64,000 bases of DNA from the NCBI GenBank assembly GCA_014871385.1, contig CM026427.1, positions 3,790,988 to 3,854,987 of the forward strand, written 5' to 3'. Under the pieces are notes generated by a model, which ran no database searches, was not told the origin of the DNA, and saw only the letters and a program-made list of their open reading frames with translations. The DNA is from Ceratodon purpureus. Taxonomy: Eukaryota > Streptophyta > Bryopsida > Pseudoditrichales > Ditrichaceae. Numbering within the stretch: the first letter of the stretch is position 1; the number at the start of each line of letters is the position of its first letter. Positions 33,760-46,439 of this stretch are shown piece after piece. The translations under genes were made by a program, and so were the position numbers.

Positions 33760-36700
33760 CTACCTTGGCTCATCATGTTTACTACTCTCCTGGTGGTTCT
33801 GCTGGTGGACGAGGTGCGCATAGATGCTGGCAGGCGTGCCGATCAAGTCCTGGTGGCTGCCTTGCTCCGCCACCATCCCATCCTGCACAACGGCAATCGA
33901 GTCTGCGTTCTGGACAGTCGAAAGCCGGTGGGCGATCATCACCGTAGTGCGCCCCAACATGATCTGGTTGAGCGCATCTTGCACTAACATCTCCGACTGA
34001 GCATCGAGGGAGCTTGTAGCCTCGTCCAGCAACAAGATTGCGGGTTTTCGCAGCACAGCCCTAGCAATGGCGACTCTTTGCTTCTGCCCTGCTGAGAGTT
34101 GAATTCCCCGCTCTCCCACTGGGGTCTGGTATCCTTTGGGAAGAGCACTGATGAATGTGTGTGCATTAGCTATCTTGGCCGCTTCCACGATCTCACTCTC
34201 GGTGGCGTCCTCTTTGCCATACCTAATGTTGTCATAAATGTTGGTTGCGAAGAGCGCAGGGTCTTGCTGCACCAGGCCCATGTGCTTTCGGAGGGACCGG
34301 AGCCGGTACCTTCGGATATCCTTGCCGTCGATGATCACTCGACCTGACAGAGGATCGTAGAAACGCAGGATCAAGCTGATAACGGTCGACTTGCCAGCAC
34401 CGCTGGCGCCCACGAGGGCTAAACTGCTTCCAGCTTGCACCCGCAAGTTGAAGTCTTTGAAAATAGGCACCTCGTTCCTAGATGGGTAGTTGAATACCAC
34501 ATGGCGGAGCTCAATCTCGCCCTTCACTTCCTGTATCTGTCCCAGCTTTGATCCAGAAACCATCTTTGTCAGCATTAAGAATGGGAGAAACTGGTCATAT
34601 TCGGGTACTAGACAACTTCATTCTTCTGCCGATTAGATAAGGGTCTAGGTCAAGTTTGAGAGCTCGCAAAGAGAATTTAGTGCTCACCTGTTCGCCAACA
34701 GGGTTGTCAGGATCAATTTTGGTTTTGCGGTCTAAGATGTGGAAGATGGAAGCCAGTGACTGACTACTCTTCACAAAGTCGGGAGCCATAGCGACCGTCT
34801 CTGCCACGCCAAAGGCTGCAAAGATGAGCACCATGAGCATTTTGACGGTACTTCCAAAACTCGCGTGACCTGCTTTGACAAGCGTAGATGCGTACCACAG
34901 TGCCAGTGCGTACGAACTGTACATAAAGAACTGCGAAGCCCCATATCCTATGCCTGCCACCTGTCCTCGCAACAACAACTTTCTCTTGGGGACCCTCAGC
35001 TCTCGAATGTACAGATTCAGCACCTGCCGTTTGGTGAGTACACAATGAGGAATTGAGATTACACACCGTGTGAAGCTGATTAAAAAGATCGTAAAGTGGT
35101 TGCATCTATACAAGTGTTCAGGATGGTTTAAACGTGATTACCTTGGACTCGGCACAGAAGGCGGCCACGGTACGGATGTTGGACACAGCCTCGCCAACTA
35201 TCATGCACGTTCTTGCGTACGACTTATCCAAATCACCACTGAATCCCTTCAGGAACAGATTCTGTGTCCCAACATAGTGCAAAGAGAGTATCTCAATTGA
35301 AGCGCAAGCTCAGACTAGAGGTAGTTTGATGTACTTATGTAGTTGGCCAAATCGTGTATAAGTGAAGCAGAAGTTGCAGCTGTTGCAGCCTCAGGCTTAG
35401 GGGTCAGCTAAATATATTTGATATACTGGTTGTGGTTTGGCATAACTAATTGAACTGAGACGTAATTCAATATACCTCCCCCACCAACGCGCCGATGAGG
35501 AAGGGGAAAGTGGCGACCATAACCCACGCCACACGCCATTCTAGTGCGAAGACAATGGCCAATGCAGTCACAATAAGTGCCAAATTCTGCACCACGGTGC
35601 TCAACCTGTCTCCCACTGCTGCACGAACAGACATGGCATCCGTTGACAGCCTCATTCCCAAGAGACTACTGTTGTTGTCCTCATCGTCAAAGAATGCAAC
35701 TTCGTTGTGCAGAATTCCTGCCAGTACAAATGATTCCCAAGTTCAACGTCATTAGTATTGTAGGGAATACAATGATTGTTAAAAATCATCTGTTCCAGAA
35801 TGTATACTATTCTAAACTACAGTTCGTAACTTTGTTACTGAATTGTAGGTATGGTTTCCCAATATAACCTGACCAATTATGGTTTCCAGCAATTCAATGT
35901 TTGAAGATCAAGACAGCAATTTGAGGTACTGAATGCACTTATTATTATTTTCTCAGACAACGGAAACGTGAGGGTGCATAGTAATAGAGAATACTAGGCC
36001 TGTCAACACAACTTCCGTACTTTGAAAGAGGACCTCCCGCACTCGTTTGGTTAGGCTTTCTCCCATAGAACACATAAAATAATGTTGCATGACGTGTCCA
36101 ATAAGAACAAGTCCTGCAGCACCACCGAAGATTGCAGAGTATTTTTGAACTTCTCTCTTCATGAAATTTTTGTCTGGGCTGTAGAACGTCACTAATACCT
36201 GGTAACACATCAAGAGATTCATTTAGTTCAGCATGTCATTCTAACCGATCTAGAATTTTACAATATCCAGTTTCATCATGATGCACACCAAAAACGAATT
36301 TCAAGAAGTCCATTGCAAAGCATCGTATAGTTGGACACAGTTGCTGTTAGTGCAGTAAACGACCAACCTGGCCAATAACAAAGGCAGCAAGGGGAAATTC
36401 GCATCCAGCAATGATTGCACCGAAGCTCCCGAACAAGCCGTAGTGCCATTCCGGACGGTTCAACATTAGCAACCTCCACAAGGATGGTTTCGGTAGCCCT
36501 GTGGATGCAGCTAGATCGACACGTGACTCACCGTCTGAATCTGCAAAGCTGAGGCTCTGAGAAAACCCCCGCACGTACCTGGGATAATCATACAATCACA
36601 CGAGATACATTTAGTGAATATACATAAGAGAACCGGTACTTAGGTATTCACTTAGATGTATTCCCAAAGTTGTCCAATCCCCCAAAAAATTGATGGATTT

Positions 36701-39700
36701 GTTCTGTGCTCAAGAGCGATTTGGGAATAATTCTACCTTGGCTGTTTGCTCGATGCAGCATCCGTGCACGGAGGGGATCTGGCCGCTTGCATGTGGATGA
36801 GCGCAGCGTAAGCTCCTGGCTCTTCCTTGGCCACAAGCACATCGTGGCTACCACTCTCCACAATTTTCCCATGTTGCATAACAGCAATGGTGTCTGCATT
36901 TCTAACAGTTGACAAGCGATGCGCTATCATCACCGTGGTTCTTCCTACCATAAGCGCATCAAGCGCTTTGCAGACAATCTGCTCAGAGTCGGTGTCCAGG
37001 GCGCTTGTTGCCTCATCCAAGATCAGGATTTTTGGATCCGTAAGCATCGCTCGGGCTATGGCTAGCCGTTGTCTCTCACCTCCTGAGAGTTGCACACCTC
37101 TCTCCCCTACCTGCAGCCATGGCTACTCTTTTATGATTCCCCTATGCCAACGAACATGTTCTCATTACATAAAGAAATGTTTTGAAAGACCTCGCCTTGA
37201 CGATATTGCAAGCAGGGTCATGTTTTCTACTGTGAAGACGTGAAAGTTTTGCAGAAGTTGGTGGTTGACCTGCGTGTCATAGCCTTGTGAAAAGCGGCTG
37301 ATGAAACTGTGCGAGAAGGCGGCCGTCGAGGCAGCAATGACTTCTTCCATCGTTGCATCTTCCTTCCCATAGAGAAGATTTTCACGAATGCTAGTTGCAA
37401 ACAGAGCTGGCTCCTGGTTAACCAGCCCAATTTGTCGCCGAAGCCATTTTAGATCCAGAGACTTCAAGTTGTGCCCATCTAGTAGCACCTCACCTGCAAA
37501 GATTCACCCAAAACTAAGCCCAATGGTGACCATACATGTGCTGTCAAAACTCAGGAAAATAAAAAATAGTAACAGTAGAAGTGTTGCTTCGGGAGTAATT
37601 ACCAAAAGTGGGATCGTAGAACCTCTCAATGAGGGCAACAAGGGTACTCTTGCCACACCCACTACTGCCCACGATGGCAATAGATTGCGCAGCTTCGATG
37701 GTCAGGTTGAAGTTTTGAAACACAAGCGTATCAGGCCTTGATGGGTAACTGAACGCTACATCTCGCAGCTCTATTTTGCCTTTTACCTTCATGAAAAAGA
37801 GTTCCACAATCAAATCTCAAATAAAGGACCTGCATTTTCACTCAGAACAACAGACGAAGTTGATAACTTCAGGATATCTCCTACAAACATCTTAACGCAA
37901 ATGTACATACCAATGCCAATTGTTTGCCTCGTGTGCTCTGGTTTGCTGGACCAACCACTGGCCGCCTCCTAATCATCTCAAAGATCTTAAACGCTGCCGC
38001 CCTTCCTTTCGAGAATGCAGTCAGATTCGGAGATGCCTGCCCCAAAGCTCTGGCAACAGTTCATAAACAACCCTGTGACCGGTGGTCCAAATAGTTGTCA
38101 TTGGCATCCTCCTCAGTTCCTAAATAGTCGAACCCCACATGCAAACGCAAATCCTTAAACCCTGAACCCTACATTGAGAAAATACAATGGTGGCAATGGT
38201 GTGCGTACATTCCACCCACGACGACATTCAAAATGGTGGTGAAGGCTTTTCCACCATTGGTATGGCCATGGCGCACCAGTTTGCCCGCATACCACAGCAG
38301 AAGCGCCCAAGCACCGACGCAGAGAGCATATGTGAAGCCCAGCCCCAGCCCCTTGGCCATCCCTCCCTGCTTCCCCAGCTTCAACGTGGTCTCCAATTGC
38401 TTGGAATACGCATTCACAGCATTCGCCTCTCCAACGTAAGCATACACCGTACGCACTTGTGTGATAACCTACAAAACAAGCAACATCAGGTCACATGCCT
38501 TTCTGCACAGGTAGCTCCATCGTTGAGTGCATTACCTAATAGAGCTTAAGAAACAAACGCCAGAGTTAGCACAAGGATATGTTGGCAGAAGGTTGAATTG
38601 AACTACTGAATACAGTGGTCGTTCTCTGCTACCTGCTCTGCAGTTTTGCCGGCGTCTTCATAAGCTTTCTGGCTCTTGGTGGCGTGGCCTGTCATCGTAA
38701 CAGCATATGCACTCCCTGCGACGACTATGGCTGGCACCACTGCCAGTGTGGTGAGAGATAGCTGCCACACTGCCGAAAATCCGACGGCAAACCCAGCAAT
38801 GAACTTGGCCATAAAGTGGATAAAATTCCCTGACTACATAAACCACACAGCAACCCCACACACTTCAAAACAAACATCCCACATTGAAAGTTCACATCCT
38901 AAGCTAATCTACTAGCAGATTCGGAAAATGCAGAAAGCACTTCAAGCTGCAAGATATCAGAAACATTGCAGTTCATTGACGCTTCATTCGAGATAAGGTT
39001 ACCTTCTCGCTGATGGCGTCTTGAACCAGGGAGATATCCTGGGCGATGTGTCCGACAATCTCCGCAGTGTTGGCATTGGTGTCGAAGTAGCCCACATCTT
39101 GACTCAGAACGGATTGCAAGTAACGCACCCGAATCCGTGCTGACTGCCGCTCTCCCGTTTGCATCCAACACGCCACTTCTGCAGCCCTAGCCTTCCCGTC
39201 CAACTCTCAAAACCCACATAACACAGAATATGCAACACAATGCATCAACTCTCTGCCTCCCGATCCCCCCAAACAGCAGGTGAATATCATCAGGACTGGG
39301 ATTCATCATTTGTGTTAGAAGTAGCACGCACCCATCCATGACGCAAACATGACTACCAATCCCAGATAGAACATGCTCAGCGCTTCCTGTCATCCATTGC
39401 ACAGACACTACTCCATGTCAATCAGGTGCAGTATCCGATTTCAAGCAACATGCATGTGAAGTTTAGTTTCGGGGAGCAAGAGACGAGAGATCATGTGCAG
39501 ATGAGGGCTACCTTGCCGACTTCTTGAGCGAGGCGATGAGGGTGATGTTGGTTGAACCCGAAGGCATTGATGAGGCGCCCGAAGAAGACGAAGAAGATGG
39601 GCACGGCAACGCCATGTGCACAGGCGCCCAAGGATCCCAGGAACATGAGGAAGTAGTCCATGGTGTCAGCAAACGTGAAGAGCTTCAGGAAGGAGAGCTT

Positions 39701-40339
39701 GGCGTCGGGAGGAGGCTTCACGGGGTCGTCCACCACCACCGTCACCGTCTTGGAGTCGATCGTCTTCACCGTGAGGCCCACAATGGGCTGCCTCTTCACT
39801 GCCAGCTTCGGCACCACGAAGACATGCGATTGCCTTTCAGGTCCCAGTTCCTGATCCACTTGGGTGGCCTCCGATTGCGCTTCCGGGGCGCTCTGGGCTG
39901 GGGATAGTGGTGCAGAGGAGCGCTCATTGTCGAGCTGTGTCTCCTCCTCGTCTCCCAGTGTCGGGCAGAGGCATATTGGGTTAGGGTGGCGCGGTTTCTG
40001 CACTCTCGTAGCATCGATTGGCTCCACATCGGCCAAGGCACGCAATGCGGCTGTCTTCTCCAGGCACCGCTCCAGGTCTTTCTCGAACCCCTCGATGTAT
40101 AACCCATCCAGCATATGTGCAGTTTGCTCATTCGAGCTTGAGCCGGATGGGTTCCCTTCATCTACTTCAGTTGCTGCAATCGGAGGCTCCTCCTGACTAG
40201 CATCGTCAACGACATGCTCTTCTTCCTGCGCTTTTGTGTCTTCGACGTCCTGGTTCTCTGTGTTCTCCATGAGTCCCCTCTCTTTGCCTGGAATCCGTTG
40301 GGGTTGTTCCCCTTCAGAGTACGAAAGGTTTCGTTTCAA
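33760..40339 (-). CDS. ABCB-type full ABC transporter (P-glycoprotein/MDR family)
   Basis: Fifteen exons join in frame: 39512-40339, 39332-39386, 39003-39178, 38633-38833, 38209-38468, 37911-38049, 37603-37786, 37270-37493, 36737-37110, 36368-36578, 36021-36198, 35476-35717, 35142-35261, 34688-35023 and 33760-34563, giving 1,443 aa. Order is TMD1-NBD1-TMD2-NBD2, as in plant plasma-membrane ABCB exporters of auxin and other small molecules. NBD1: Walker [10 protein letters not shown] (593-601), signature LSGGE (697-701), Walker B ILILDE. NBD2: Walker [10 protein letters not shown] (1228-1236), signature LSAGQ (1332-1336), Walker B ILLLDE. TMD1 begins near residue 215 ([21 protein letters not shown]). 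Before it lies an unusual acidic extension of roughly 210 residues (typical members have a few tens). The exon-4 acceptor was set at TGTAG/TCAGGG because only this keeps the frame. The gene looks intact; the substrate cannot be predicted. Confidence 0.93.
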
Positions 40340-40344
40340 TGCAT

Positions 40345-42370
40345 GAGATTGATTGCTGGGCTTTGAGAATGCGGCATACGAGCTCTAAATCTTAAGAAGC
40401 AGGCTCTCGGTGTCATCATCGTCATCTCCATTCTAACGCCGTGCTTTGGCGCAGAAGTATCACTCTTCGAGCCGAGAACCATCGCCCACTTCAGCTCCTC
40501 CGTCTTGTGACTCGATCATTCTTTCATGACGTGAGCTTCACAGAACTTTTTGGTTTTTAGGTCTTCTTTAACCGTAGACTGTACCTCCGTTCAATCCGCC
40601 CTGTTTCACTCTGCCTCGACAGACATAAATCTTCTCTTGCTCTGATTTCTCAACAAATGCAGCAATTTGCTTTTCGATCTACTTAACCTTTAATTTTATC
40701 ACTCGCCTGAATAAGCTCCATTTTATGTAGTTCATAATCCAGTATAGTCGCTCCACCATAGCTTTCAATGATTCACTGGTGCGGAAATACGTTGTTTTCT
40801 TTGATTCTATGTAAATCTCAAACCAGGCTCAACGATGGGAAGTATCTGGAGCTTGTCTGCACACTCCAACCGCATTGCAACAGTATTCTGTTTACAAGTG
40901 GAGACTTGAGTAGTAACCATCATCTCATAGCAATTCGAGAATGGCGATATTGACATGCGTCTCTTGATTTTTGCAGATCAGCAGCTTCGAATTGTAGGTG
41001 TGATCTGACGAGTGCATGCATATCAATGGAACGCAAGGATCAATATCGCACCGATTTTAATGGATCGAATTGGTGAGTGGTTCTTGAGAGCCGGAACAAG
41101 AGCCGTTGAGACGGTTAGTAAGCTTAGGATGTACAGACTCGGGTGCTTGAATGGAAGCACGCCAGTGTATTGTACAGCCTTCCATGGAGGACCTCACTTG
41201 CTTGGAGCTGGAATGTTGGAGCTGGAATGTTTACTCTCAAGGAGGAATGTGATCAAGTACCGGTTCTTCGAAGGTCATCACGGGTTAATTACAGGTCAGT
41301 TTGCCTGTCATATTGCTCTTGAAATGTAAGTATGAAATGACCATATACATGAAAAGCATATGCAGTATGAACCAGAAGCTAATCAATCTCAACCGCTGGA
41401 CGGTCATGGTTGAGATGCCAGGTGGGATAATTCGGTCGTTATAAATGAGAAACTCTGATGGTTATCAAGCACAACAACTATGTATATATCCAACTCGTCA
41501 CTACGGTATACATGTTATTTCTGGATATTTAACCGTTATAATTGTAAACCTGTAGCTGAAGAGGATTTGAAACAAACACCCTGCTGACAGTATTAATTTA
41601 GTGACTTGGTTAAAGTACTCACTAATCCAAAGTACTTAAATGTTTTGAAGCAGAATATTCAAGTTGCTTGACAGTCGATCTTAGAAATGGAACATATTGT
41701 GATTCGGTGAAATGGCGAAGACCGACTGAGGAATACTTCTCCCCCAAGGCATGAGCAACCTGTTCCATTTGTTTGGAGCAGCATGGAGTTCAGGTATATT
41801 CATTCCCGGCTTTCAGGAAAAGGAAAATCAAGCGATCACCCTTGCTCACCGACTGTGTGCATGCATCCTGTACGTCTCCTTCGTGAACCGATCCTTGGCC
41901 CAGGCCTACGGAAAAGGAAGAAAGGCATTTTCTAGTTACGTTTCCTCTGAATAAGGCAATCCAGTCGGGTGGAGTTAATATTATTGTCGGCAAACAGTGG
42001 AGTGTTGCCAAGTCATGCACCAATATTCCACAAAAAAATTGTGCACCACTTCACAGAAAGCTATGTGTTAGAAATTGAGCTTATTTCAGGGTTGTACCCA
42101 AGCTATGTACACGAAGTTAAGGGAATACAGAGTTTTCCATTTTTGTGTCCAAGCTCCTTTAAGGGTCAACCCTAAGCGCCGCATCGGATAGAATGTGTCC
42201 TTGGAGCAGTTTCATTATTGAAATAGGAGTGGCAAATTTTCTGGCTTTTAGGGTGAATCAGGAAATTTGTGGACCTTCCCGTACGTAACATTCTTAAGGG
42301 TGGTGGATACACACGCAATACTAAAAACCCCAAAAGCTCGAAGATCAGCATCCATAATTCTTATCCATGT
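40345..42370. other. Upstream region of the ABCB gene, no supported gene
   Basis: Contains the ABCB promoter on -. The open frame at 41,012-41,329 (+) has no recognisable domain. Nothing else stands out. Confidence 0.4.
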
Positions 42371-42382
42371 TGCACTCCTTAA

Positions 42383-42922
42383 CCCTTTAACGCGCCGACA
42401 TCCAGAATCTGGACGCCGGATGAATTTCAGCAGCTCGTTTTCTGTCCTTCAGGATGTTTTTCATCCATTTCTTTTTTTTTCCAATTCTTGTGTTTGTTTT
42501 ATACTATTTGTGCGGTTTGGATTTTTAGAATAAGATAATGTGAATTTTTGAAAAATTACAAAAGTGATTTATATCAAGTTTCAATCTTAGTTCAAAAAGA
42601 GAGACCTTAAACATGATTTTTCATAATAAGTAGAATCAAATAATGGAAACTCTACCATCTTGTAATGCATGTTATTCCAATCTCATTACAATATTTAAAA
42701 AAATATTAGTGTTAATTTTGGATTTTTAATTGAATTACAAAAGAAAACCTTGCAAAATTACTTTAAAAATATTATTAATAAATATGATGAATCTAACCGT
42801 ACGTATGTTATCTTCACATTGACATCTACAACTTTGTTTTGTACATCAAATCCATTTTCCATTTTCATCAACCATTTTATAACAAATCTTTGAAAACAGT
42901 GATGAATCGGGACGTTAAAGGG
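42383..42922. mobile_element. piggyBac-type MITE, 540 bp
   Basis: The ends are CCCTTTAACG at 42383 and its complement CGTTAAAGGG ending at 42922. Both are flanked by TTAA (42379-42382 and 42923-42926), the target duplication diagnostic of piggyBac elements. The interior is AT-rich and non-coding, so this is a non-autonomous copy. Confidence 0.75.
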
Positions 42923-43755
42923 TTAAGAATGTTATATTATCATCATATCATACAAACGTTTTATTTCCATAAACCGAAAACCATGATACTTTTCTCGGAT
43001 TGGTTGACCCTTTGTAGACTGGCCATTCTTGGTCAGTGGTCAGTGGTCGTTAGCATGTTTTGGTAGGTTTTGATTTGCAAGGAGAAAGCGAGAGGTGAAG
43101 AGGTTTGGCTTGATGCCACAAATTTAGTCAGGCTGCGCCTTTGCTTCGTGATTTTTTTTGCTAAGGTTGGAACCCCTATTTCCGTTTGAATAAGAAATTC
43201 CACCCAAAATAGAGGCAGTAGATAATTTTGGAACGAATTACTTTGGATCCCCATTTTGACATGAAGCTTAAATCCAAAATGAATACAATTTTTGAGCATC
43301 CCAAGAGTTTCTTCATTATTGTTGAAGTTCAAAGTAGTTAGGTTCTAAAACCGTCTCCTGTTTTTCATGTATGGACATAGTACATCTCGCATTGCAATAT
43401 AAACATAATCTCGAAGATTTCATTGATGACGGTTTTAGGTCCCTATCGGAAACAGGGATTCTGTTCTTAGCTGGTAAAGGTAGGAAGTGTGAATATTGAT
43501 TGTACAATACCCGTCAGAAATATTTTGTCCCCCTGCAGAAAACTACACTAGAAGTTCAATTTTGAAATGGCAATACATGCTCAAAAATCCTTGAAATCAT
43601 AAACAAGAAATTGTGTTGCAAAGGTAACTGAGTCTGGTTTCATGCCATAAGACATTTGTACATTTAAGCTGTCAAATCATATAACAATAGAGCTTTTTGT
43701 GGTGCACTATCTACCACCTCTTGCTACTGCTTGGAGCATTAATTACAACCATCAA

Positions 43756-44746
43756 TCAGTGAGGCATGCTTGCAATGAGAATTTCAAAAGTTTCCTTGGA
43801 GATGGCTTCCCACGCCCTCTCAACGATTTTGACCATTTCCGCTAAATTGTTTTTCGGCTTGGTCTCATTCTGAATGAGGTCTTTTAGAACCATCCACACG
43901 TTTCTATGGGATTCAAGCCCGACGAGTTTGCAGGCCACGTAAGCTTTCTCATCTTATGCGCCTCTCGCCATTCCTTTGGTAACTTAATGATTCAAGTGCA
44001 ATGCACAAGGGCATTGTCCTCAATGAGCGTAAGATTCTGACGATCAGCATGCATAAAGTAGAAGTCGCTTAATTGACTCTCGTACAAGAGATCAACAAAA
44101 TCGACACATGTCCGCCTGTCACTTGGTATAATAACAAGAGAGCACTTCTCATAACCTGTAAATGCACCTCAGATTAAGACAGGCGTGCGGCTGGACTTAA
44201 AAGTGGGCTCTAAGCAATCCCATGACTAGCGTTTGTACGCTCGACGTCAAACCTTCACTTGCCGCAAATGTTTTCCAATCTCGAATGAGGACTTATTTGT
44301 CCATATCACGTCCTTCCAATCCGATGCTTTCCAAGTCCAATATTTTTGAGCAAACGCTAATCTATCCGGGCCTAGTGCTTCTCACTAAGATACGGCTTCT
44401 TTGCTGCAACACGACTACCAAATCCAATACTTTTATTCTCCTTGATCAATGTGCGCACACCAACTTTCTTGGTCATCTATTGTAGGATGGATGCAAGTGG
44501 CATATGTCTATTTTGCGTAAGAATGTGTTCCAATTCCCTTTTGCCTTGCACTGTCAGCTTGCAAAGGCGGCATGTATTCTTACAAGAGGCCACTTTTCCA
44601 CGATCCTAGAAACTCTTCAACACATTTTCAACAGTGGACCGTAGTATGTCTAGATCTGCTGCAATGCGATATTGGGACATTCCTACATGACTCATTCCAA
44701 CTATAACACCTTTTTCCTCCGTCGTCAAATGACAAGCTTTCTTCAT
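43756..44746 (-). mobile_element. Tc1/mariner transposase relic
   Basis: The region spans nearly the length of a Tc1/mariner transposase, starting at an ATG at 44746. A helix-turn-helix N-terminus reads MKKACHLTTEEKGVIVGMSH and SQYRIAADLDILRSTVENV. The catalytic core follows with SFEIGKHLRQ, PTFKSSRTPV, GAFTGYEKCSLVI, LIEDNALVHCT (second D) and LTWPANSSGLNPIE (third acidic residue). Several stops and shifts interrupt it: stop codons after VLKSF, after LRQVKV and after ALVHCT, and a frame change at NPIE/NVW. It is therefore inactive. Flanking inverted repeats were not located. Confidence 0.75.
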
Positions 44747-44759
44747 TGATGCTACGTTG

Positions 44760-46430
44760 CTCTATCTGCCACTATTCCATATACAACAATTCTCGTTTGA
44801 ATTAGGTATGCAGAAGACTTTGAAGCTTCACAATATATACCTACAAACAATCCCATGGTGTTCTTTGAAGTCAAGTTCTGGCAATTAAACTCCACAAGTA
44901 TACAATATACAATACCATAAATCCCTGATAAAAATTCACATCCTCCAAAACGAGTTTCTGCACATACCAATTGCTGGACATGCAAGTACAGTTGGGATGC
45001 TCAGCATTGGTCAATCAATATCCATTAGGATCGAAACAAAAATGCTCAATGAAAATTGCATCAGGATGTAAGAATGAGTACCAACTTGCACCAGTTCGCA
45101 AGAATAAGTACCAGCTTCCACAACGTCAACCGCGTCTACATGCAAGTGGTGCTTGTGTTTTGCAACATCTAAATGCAAGCGGATCCTGGACAGTGGACTG
45201 CCAGTATAGGCTGTTCTCGCATCTGGATGAACCATCCGCTGGACATTTTCCACTCGGAAGTCTACACTAACTGACTCCAATACTGAGGTTCATTTGTATC
45301 CAGTATCAAGGGAAACCAATCCACTCTGCGCGCACCAGGTGCGTTGACGTTTATAGCAGGTGTTGAGATGGGCCGTCACCAAACTCATACTGATTGCAGT
45401 AGATTGGCACTTACATGAGATTTGTTTGGTTTTATTTTGTCTCGGCATCAAGCTAATTACTAGACTAAGAGTGCTCCAGAGAGTTTCTAATTTTAACTTC
45501 TAGTTCAAAGCATGGTTGTTCATAGATGATAGGACCTCCCCGTCCGAAAGACCGTCTGGTCCGCTCGTCCGTCCGTTAGGGGTCATGTCCGGTCCATAAG
45601 AGAATATTCGAGCATATTCGAGCATATTCGAGCATATTTGAGAAAAAATTAGGAATATTCATAGAATATGTCCGATTTTCACCCCAGACTGACCGGTCTG
45701 TCCGTCCGTCCGTGTCCGGAAATTTTGCCCATGTCCGTCTGTTATGACAACCCTGGTTCAAAGAGCCTGAAAAGATTTGCCAATTCAAAATCACAGAAGA
45801 AGTTCAGCGGCATAAAGGAACTAGGCTACGCAGGACGAAATATTTTGCCGAGTACTGTACAATATACACTTGGGTCCAAAATGTCTAGGTATTTTTTTAT
45901 GTTCCTTGACTTCTATTTTTCCATTTGCACAAAAAAGGTCAAATGAATAAGAGATTTGAACTGAACATTGCAACTTCATAAACAATATATGTGCAAAATT
46001 TTGTATCATGAAGATCAAGGAAAATTAAATGAAAAATATAAAAGTAATTTAAATGTTTAATATATAAAAATTCATAGTTATTACAAAAAACTTAGCACAA
46101 ACCAAGTTTTGGGTAAAAGGTAGAGGTTCTGATAAGGAATAATATGGTGCATATCAAGTACGGAATGGAGTTAATGCCTAGGGGGGCATATAGATGATAC
46201 AAGTTTTCTTATACCATTCCTAATTACCATTTTTTAACAACAACTTTAATATGTAATTTCTCAATGCATAATGACTCTATTACAGAACAAATTGTTCCAA
46301 ATGAAAGTCAATGAAGATATTTACATGTTAATAGGTCTTTGCGCATCTTTAAAGTTTCAATTTATACATCAAATTCCATTTCTTCAAAAACAACCTACCA
46401 TCTACTACTGCTACCATTTGCATCAATTAC
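44760..46430. other. AT-rich intergenic stretch with simple repeats
   Basis: It contains a 3.5-copy GAGCATATTC repeat at about 45,606-45,640 and GTCCG-rich blocks at 45,540-45,600 and 45,690-45,740. No gene is supported. Confidence 0.4.
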
Positions 46431-46439
46431 GGCCTGCAT

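Noticed and set aside
41012-41329. Open frame of 105 codons on + upstream of ABCB
   Set aside because: No recognisable domain, no splice context, and composition like intergenic DNA.
45540-45760. GTCCG-rich blocks with a CAGGGTTGTCA-like end suggesting a hAT element
   Set aside because: No matching inverted end was found on the other side; simple-sequence expansion explains it.
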